Shown here piece by piece: positions 61,801-64,000 of a stretch of 64,000 nucleotides of DNA (within the stretch, counting starts at the first letter, position 1; each line of letters starts with the position of its first letter). The position numbers were made by a program, and so were the translations under genes. Source of the stretch: Phytophthora colocasiae. Lineage: Eukaryota > Oomycota > Peronosporomycetes > Peronosporales > Peronosporaceae. The notes beneath the pieces were generated by a model that did not search any database, was not told where the DNA came from, and was given only the letters and a program-made list of their open reading frames with translations. The DNA is taken from NCBI GenBank assembly GCA_018806915.1, contig JAGKQI010000097.1, positions 682,001 through 746,000 on the forward strand. Direction: 5' to 3'.

Positions 61801-62133
61801 ATGCGTCTTTCCTACATCTTCGCAGTGGTTCTTGTTGCCATTCTCCAAGACAGCGGAACTGCGAACCCCATGCACCAAGACTTGAAGCAGATCGTGTCAG
61901 TTGATGCAGGTGAAGCAGTCAAGGTTGACAGTGGACGTCTTCTACGTGGAGTGGAGGAGAAGATGGAAGCTGAAGACGAAGAACGAAGCTTCAAAAAATT
62001 GGTATCGTATCTGAAAAAGATTTCAAAAAACCTAAAAGATAGCTGGAAGGTGAAGAAGGCGAGAGAGCAACTGGATAGGTCGAGGAAGAGACGTCAGAAA
62101 ATTCGAGAGCAAGGTCTCACTCCTTTGAGTTAG
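61801..62133 (+). CDS. RxLR-dEER secreted effector candidate, paralogue C
   Basis: 110 aa. Signal peptide MRLSYIFAVVLVAILQDSG, RLLR followed by GVEEKMEAEDEER, and C-terminal YLKKISKNLKDSWKVKKARE. It is more diverged from A and B than they are from each other, and all changes keep the frame, which suggests it stayed under selection after duplication. The core initiator-like CTCATTCCAACATTCGCCAA lies at 61730-61749, but the upstream box is now 4.1 kb away behind gypsy element 2. The 3' flank matches gene B. Confidence 0.85.
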   Translation: MRLSYIFAVVLVAILQDSGTANPMHQDLKQIVSVDAGEAVKVDSGRLLRGVEEKMEAEDEERSFKKLVSYLKKISKNLKDSWKVKKAREQLDRSRKRRQKIREQGLTPLS

Positions 62134-62454
62134 CTAGGTTCGAATAGTCGACAATCTCAGATCCATTTGTCGTTTGCGGAGTGCTTTTCGTCCGGGCGGC
62201 TGATACATTTCAATACACTGCGAGTGGCTTACATTTAACGGAGATGATATTTTGGCATTTACAGACCTCGTACTTATATTTTGGGTGCGGCTTATCTTCG
62301 AGTAAATTTCAGGGAAACTTCGAGTAAATTATATTTTGGCGGTTTTTGAAGTAAAATTTAACTGAAAAAGATTAATTTCGAGTAGTTGGTTGAAAGGAGA
62401 CAATGGAAGTAAGTTTAAAGTGGTTCGTTCATATATGCATTCATTTGCGTTTTG

Positions 62455-62913
62455 ATGAGCCAATATACACCGTTGGGAGCGGAGCCAGTGACTTCGCGGC
62501 TTCTTCTGAAGAGGATGCGAATGCGTTTTGAGGCGTGTGAGACGTTCTCGTCGCTGGATTACGCGAAAGTCGCAATAGACCTGCTGGATGGCTCAATGTA
62601 TGCACAACTACGCGGTGCGCTAGAATATATCACTGCGTCCCACACAGATTGTCCGAAGCGCCAGTTTCCAAGGCAACGGAACGAGCAACATGTTAATCAG
62701 TTCTGGCTATTGTATCTGACAATTGCAATCCATAAGAAATATATTCGCGACTGTGCGAAGTTTGTTCATACAGGTTGGCAATGCACCCATGTGGTGGCGG
62801 CTATGGCTCTACAGCGTGACATCAGCGTTGAAAGAATTCTCGAGTCCTTGCTTGTCATAAAGTTGAGCGGTGGTCAGCGCAAGCGACCTGGTCCGTTAGC
62901 AGAAGTGAAGTGA
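62455..62913 (+). pseudogene. MULE transposase C-terminal fragment with SWIM zinc finger
   Basis: 152 codons. Ends KFVHTGWQCTHVVAAMALQR and ISVERILESLL, then GGQRKRPGPLAE, matching the SWIM (C..C.H) finger and tail of oomycete Mutator-like transposases. The catalytic DDE part is absent. Confidence 0.6.
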
Positions 62914-63713
62914 ACTAAATTGATTAACTGGTGAGTGGACAACTCGTTGGACTTCAGATATTCTGTCTTAATCTTCAGCTTGTCTAGATTGACGCTTGAG
63001 CAATCCATAGATGAGGAGTTTGTTCCAGGTGAGCATCTTTTGGCGGATCAAAGCAAAGTTGTCGGATCAATAGTGTAATGGTTGTACCATCACAGTTGAG
63101 CTCGTTGGCATACTGGCTATACTGGTAGAGCCTCTTAAACGACGACAGTACGTTTGCTATGTTGGTAGTTGCGCCTCCGTTTTTCGAAAGTGAATGTCAT
63201 TCCGAAGTCTCCATGTTGCATGAAAGGCTACGGCAATCTGAACTCTCGATAGGAGTAATATCTCTTGTTGATACTTCCTCCAATTTTTGGGTACGTCCTG
63301 CGGCTTTCAGGAAGAGCAATACTTTCCAAATCAATTCAGCTCTAAAGAATCGTGACCTGAATGATCATATCTGGAGCCAGAGCGGTTGTAAAGCAGGGCA
63401 CAAGAAAAAGCAATGTTCCGTCGTTGTAGTGGCTGGTTGAATCCAAGCCATGCCCACTGCACTGGGCTGCACAGATGGCGAGGCCGAGCTGCCGCACAGA
63501 CTGTGAAGCCGAGCTGGCATAGAAGTCAGAGGACGAGTAGATCGAAGCTGTAGCAAGCATAACGATGAGATTAGTCAGATTACACTCTACCTTAGAGCGA
63601 GCAAGCAATAGACCAAGGTTGACAGGAAGCGCCAGCTTCCCTCGCGTGTGTTCGTGTTATCGAGACCCACTACAGTCGTCTCTAATGCTTGGCATGTTGG
63701 TCGAACACACTGC
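62914..63713. other. Stretch without a supported gene
   Basis: A minus-strand frame at 63608-63342 contains a hydrophobic stretch (LTNLIVMLATASIYSSS) that could be a secreted-protein relic, but no motif confirms it. Confidence 0.3.
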
Positions 63714-64000
63714 TGAATTGTTGGATTGAGCGATGTCAGAAAGTATAACCGTGAACCCACGGGTCCGTTAGCAGAAGGAGGCGACAATACTCGAGAGTTT
63801 ACGCTTTCTGCAGATGATGGTGCTGAAGACGAGCAGTTTCTTCTCGCCAAAGTCGTCTCCTGGGGGGAGAAAGACGGCTGCTACTTCTGGATGACCACGA
63901 TTTCGCACGGTGCTCAAGTGAAGATGGAGTACCAGGACCTAGCCGAGTGTCTTAATCGAGCCTATACTCACGGGGCAGACGTTGCAGGAGCAGTGGCTTA
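63714..64000 (+). CDS. Partial open frame running off the window
   Basis: Open from after a TGA at 63711-63713 to the last base. Reads GPLAEGGDNTREFTLSADDG, then LLAKVVSWGEKDGCYFWMTT and YQDLAECLNRAYTHGADVAG. GPLAE also ends the MULE fragment at 62900. Domain and start are unknown. Confidence 0.35.

Noticed and set aside
62234..62450. CRISPR-like or satellite array from repeated TTCGAGTAAATT words
   Set aside because: Only two or three imperfect short words in AT-rich DNA, without regular spacing.

Overview
The window looks like a plant-pathogenic oomycete of the Phytophthora type. Three kinds of evidence point there. First, it holds RxLR-dEER secreted effector genes and relics, plus a Crinkler (LFLAK) relic. 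Second, the transposon mix is typical: piggyBac, PIF/Harbinger, MULE, Ty3/gypsy with chromodomains, Ty1/copia, LINE and a tRNA-derived SINE. Third, housekeeping genes have few introns of about 53-68 nt and are tightly packed. No species is claimed.

Layout. 1-3.7 kb: decayed piggyBac-family gene (minus strand). 3.7-10.4 kb: a spliced helix-turn-helix gene fragment, a pseudogene and an intact copy of a multi-pass membrane protein, and two small paralogous genes. 10,848-16,301: piggyBac-type transposon copy 1. 16.4-27 kb: conserved gene island with a RanBPM/GID-type SPRY-LisH-CTLH protein, a Crinkler relic, UTP25, a four-exon coiled-coil gene and mitochondrial helicase SUV3. 27.8-30.2 kb: PIF/Harbinger element with convergent transposase and Myb-like genes. 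30.7-34 kb: an intact RxLR gene and several effector relics. 34,022-39,419: a nearly pristine Ty3/gypsy chromovirus. 39.4-42.4 kb: LINE tail and RxLR pseudogenes. 42,736-48,204: piggyBac-type transposon copy 2, inverted relative to copy 1. 48.4-53.3 kb: second intact RxLR gene, then a mosaic of effector, SUV3-like, SINE, LINE and gypsy fragments, and a duplicate of the 41-42 kb effector block. 53,316-57,139: RT-less Ty1/copia element. 57,601-61,654: deleted Ty3/gypsy element sitting in the promoter region of the third RxLR gene (61,801). 62.4-64 kb: MULE fragment and an unidentified ORF running off the end.

Main discovery candidate. Both copies of the 5.45 kb TTAA-flanked piggyBac-type element carry two convergent genes: an AT-hook/DDE transposase and a second gene joining a SANT/Myb-like domain to a DOT1-type histone (H3K79) methyltransferase domain. 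A DNA transposon that carries its own chromatin-modifying enzyme suggests self-directed anti-silencing or insertion-site conditioning. The ends carry repeated palindromes of the type GGGGTCAnnnTGACCCC, candidate binding sites for one of the two proteins. The two copies carry different lesions, mostly indels in short homopolymers, so neither encodes both full-length proteins as read here.

Second theme. Three RxLR paralogues were duplicated together with their upstream boxes and 3' flanks. LTR retrotransposons have entered their promoters and coding sequences, and one RxLR reading frame now ends inside a 26-bp copia LTR remnant.
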